A stretch of DNA of 7,108 nt from Candidatus Methanogaster sp. UBA203 (GTDB taxonomy: Archaea; Halobacteriota; Methanosarcinia; Methanosarcinales; Methanogasteraceae). Both the position numbers and the translations under genes were made by a program. Of the stretch, positions 4,928-7,108 are shown in pieces. Location: the NCBI GenBank assembly GCA_002503595.1, contig DASC01000208.1, forward strand, positions 1,254 to 8,361, read 5' to 3'. Below the pieces are notes generated by a model, which saw nothing but the letters and a program-made list of their open reading frames with translations, was not told where the DNA came from and did no database searches. Positions within the stretch are counted from its first letter, which is position 1; every line of letters starts with the position of its first letter.

Positions 4928-7108
4928 ATGGAGAGGAAGAGCCCCAGAATCGTTGTTACTGGAGATGTCTGCATTGACTGGCTGCAATGGCCCACAAAAC
5001 CGGAAGATGCGGGGCTAAACTGGAAACTTTACGCAGGAACGCGCATGACCGCAAAACCCGGAGGTGCGCTTCTTCTAGCAGATTTTATGCGCACTGCAAC
5101 CGGTATCACTGTGGTTTCGCCGCAGTTGAAGAATATAGATAAAATTTCTCCGAAGATCCTCCTTCACTCAAACGCCGAACTGGATCTTTTTCCATATTCA
5201 TCTGACCGTAGGGATGTGGATAAAGACCGGATGGTTTACCGAATCAGGCGTTGCAGAGGGTTTACAGGACCTATTACCGACTCTCATGTGCCGCTTTCCT
5301 TTAAAGATGACGATCCTCGTGCGGATATGGTGGTTCTCGATGATGCAGGGAACGGATTTCGCGATGATGAAACGAGATGGCCTTTGGCGATACAGGGCGA
5401 AGGGAAAAACCCAATCGTGGTATGCAAGATGCACCGCCCTCTTGCTTCCGGTGATCTGTGGGAGCACGTCTCAAAGAATCATTCCGAAAGGCTGGTTGTG
5501 GTCGTGACCGCGGATGATCTGCGTGCAAGCGGCATGAACATCAGCCGCTCTCTTTCATGGGAGCGGACCGCCAAGGAATTCGTCTGGCAGATGGCATACA
5601 ACGCAGGAATAGGGCTTGCCGGCTGTACAAATCTTGTGGTTCGATTCGGTCTCGAAGGCGCGATCCATTACACGTTGGTGGGCGACCACGCAATATCCCG
5701 GCTGTACTTCGATCCGACCATGAGCGAGGGCGACTTTACACACAACTACCCGGGAAAGATGCAGGGGCTCTCTTCCGTATTCGTTGCCGCACTCGCAGCA
5801 AGGATCGCGGTCCAGTGTGATCAGGGGGATTCACTCTCTGATGCAGTGGGAAGGGCGGTGAGTGATGGGTTAAATGCCTCCCGGGAACTTGTCAGACGCG
5901 GTTTTGGAAAGGACGAACCTGAATATCCCTACCCCGTAGCTGGTATCTTTTTAGCCAGTGAACAGAGAGGCGATCATATAGCTGATGTGGCAATATCTGA
6001 TCAGAACACGGCAGAGGATGCGGACCCGTACTCGTGGTGCATCCTTAAAGAGATCAACGATCCCGTGCTGGAGTACATCGCTTATGGAATTGTAAAGGAA
6101 GGGGAGACTGCTGCACTTAAAAACGTCCCAATAGGTAACTTCGGGAAGTTAAAGACCGTTGACAGGAATGAGATTGAGAGCTTTCACAGTATAAAGAACC
6201 TGATGCGAGAGTATATCGAATCAGAGAGCTATACACGCCCACTTTCAATAGCGGTCTTTGGTTCGCCTGGTTCTGGCAAATCCTTTGGCATAACCGAGAT
6301 CGCAAAGAGTATCGCTTCAGGCAGGATTGAGATATTGAAGTTCAATCTTTCCCAGTTCGATTCAAAGTCTGATCTGATCAGCGCGTTTCATAAGGTCCGC
6401 GACCTTGCACTGGAAGGGAAGATTCCGCTCGTCTTTTTTGATGAGTTCGATTCGGATTTTAATGGGAAACTCGGCTGGCTGAAATACTTTTTAGAACCGA
6501 TGCAGGACGGAAAATTCATGGAACGGGAGACGATGCATCCCATCGGCAGATCGATCTTTGTCTTTGCAGGCGGAATAAACAACACATTTGAAAGATTCTC
6601 GGGAGACGGTGCCGATGATGCCGCTACCATGGACCCTGAAGAAGAGAGGGTGTATAAAGATGCAAAAGGACCCGATTTCACAAGCCGTCTGCGCGGTTAC
6701 GTAAATATAAGAGGACCTAATCAGAGAGGGTCAGACGATACGGTATTTGTAATCAGGCGGGCGATGCTACTTCGTTCACTACTCGAACAGAAAGTAGACA
6801 ACCTCTTTGACAGCAGAAAACATCTCAGAATCGATGATGGCGTGCTGCGAGCACTGATCAACGTCAAAAGTTATAAACATGGCACACGTTCGATCGAAGC
6901 CATCATCGATATGAGCATGTTAAGCGGGCGCAGGTCATGGGAACAGGCTTATCTTCCTGCAAAAGAGCAGCTCAAGCTGCATCTTGATGAAGAGTCGTTC
7001 TCGCGTCTTCTGGTGAGCGATGTGATACTTGGTGCGTCGCGGGAACGGTTAGCAGAAGCTATCCACGAACGGTATCTTACGGATCAAAAGGGCAGAAAAG
7101 CTGCTGAT
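4928..7108 (+). CDS. Ribokinase-like domain + AAA+ ATPase + probable RyR domain protein, C-terminus off the right edge
   Basis: One open frame of 727 codons, starting MERKSPRIVVTGDVCIDWLQ and still open at the edge. Residues about 6-300 look like a PfkB/ribokinase fold: VVTGDVCIDW start, PGG at 44-46, VVLDDAGNGF, LVVRFGLEGAIHY, and GLSSVFVAAL (280-289) where active kinases have GAGDAF.AG.; the catalytic Asp is Ser283, so phosphotransfer is probably lost. After a linker (about 300-430) comes an AAA+ module: Walker A GSPGSGKS (445-452), Walker B LVFFDEFDSD (501-510), sensor-1 Asn in GGINN (551-552) and a likely arginine finger in SRLRG (587-591). The last visible residues, ERLAEAIHERYLTDQKG (706 onward), resemble the first helix of a RyR domain. 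I infer a ligand-sensing ATPase in signalling or stress/defence rather than metabolism. The AAA+ call is firm, the PfkB-like call good, the RyR call tentative because it is cut. It has no signal or membrane segment. Confidence 0.85.
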   Translation, partial: MERKSPRIVVTGDVCIDWLQWPTKPEDAGLNWKLYAGTRMTAKPGGALLLADFMRTATGITVVSPQLKNIDKISPKILLHSNAELDLFPYSSDRRDVDKDRMVYRIRRCRGFTGPITDSHVPLSFKDDDPRADMVVLDDAGNGFRDDETRWPLAIQGEGKNPIVVCKMHRPLASGDLWEHVSKNHSERLVVVVTADDLRASGMNISRSLSWERTAKEFVWQMAYNAGIGLAGCTNLVVRFGLEGAIHYTLVGDHAISRLYFDPTMSEGDFTHNYPGKMQGLSSVFVAALAARIAVQCDQGDSLSDAVGRAVSDGLNASRELVRRGFGKDEPEYPYPVAGIFLASEQRGDHIADVAISDQNTAEDADPYSWCILKEINDPVLEYIAYGIVKEGETAALKNVPIGNFGKLKTVDRNEIESFHSIKNLMREYIESESYTRPLSIAVFGSPGSGKSFGITEIAKSIASGRIEILKFNLSQFDSKSDLISAFHKVRDLALEGKIPLVFFDEFDSDFNGKLGWLKYFLEPMQDGKFMERETMHPIGRSIFVFAGGINNTFERFSGDGADDAATMDPEEERVYKDAKGPDFTSRLRGYVNIRGPNQRGSDDTVFVIRRAMLLRSLLEQKVDNLFDSRKHLRIDDGVLRALINVKSYKHGTRSIEAIIDMSMLSGRRSWEQAYLPAKEQLKLHLDEESFSRLLVSDVILGASRERLAEAIHERYLTDQKGRKAAD

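Noticed and set aside
5198..5820. Several short frames on both strands within 5198-5820
   Set aside because: All are shadows of the single long frame 4928-7108, which shows continuous domain homology.
1..7108. CRISPR array, tRNA, rRNA, transposase or attachment site
   Set aside because: No spaced direct repeats, cloverleaf-like sequence, rRNA segments or recombinase motifs were seen on either strand.

Overview
The window looks like chromosomal DNA of a methanogen-type euryarchaeon (Methanosarcinia, Syntrophoarchaeia or ANME-like lineages are my best guess; this is inference). The supports are an archaeal AK6/Fap7-type nucleotide kinase, an EMC6-like small membrane protein of the archaeal type, HEPN and PIN toxin-family genes, a secreted beta-helix protein start of the kind common in methanogens, and archaeal TATA-like elements combined with Shine-Dalgarno sites. 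No rRNA, tRNA, CRISPR array or transposase is visible.

Layout. Bases 1-1710 (all genes on the minus strand) form a zone of decaying accessory genes: a HEPN-domain gene running off the left edge with an amber codon at position 15; a secreted beta-helix protein cut down to its signal peptide and first repeat; a PIN-domain toxin whose first catalytic Asp is separated from the rest by a one-base frameshift; its intact small antitoxin-like partner with a near-perfect 21-bp palindrome upstream; and a second, more decayed relic of the same beta-helix N-terminus. The 213 bases between 609 and 821 hold nothing I can support.

Bases 1715-3144 (minus strand) are a healthy two-gene operon: an uncharacterised cysteine-rich archaeal protein followed, with a 4-base ATGA overlap, by an AK6-type adenylate kinase. 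The divergent intergenic region (3145-3470) carries a GC-rich inverted module with ACCGC/GCGGT ends that resembles a widespread dispersed repeat.

Bases 3471-4809 (plus strand) encode an EMC6-like three-helix membrane protein followed 7 bases later by ApbE, a lipoprotein-type FAD:protein FMN transferase. They probably work at the membrane, ApbE flavinylating extracytoplasmic domains of redox proteins.

Bases 4928-7108 (plus strand) are one uninterrupted reading frame that runs off the right edge (727 codons visible). It is the most unusual gene here: an N-terminal ribokinase/PfkB-like domain with a degraded catalytic motif, a central AAA+ ATPase, and at the right edge what looks like the first helix of a RyR domain. 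A dead sugar/nucleoside-kinase fold serving as a sensor, coupled to an AAA+ motor and a RyR ligand-binding domain, is the best candidate in the window for an undescribed signalling or defence system.
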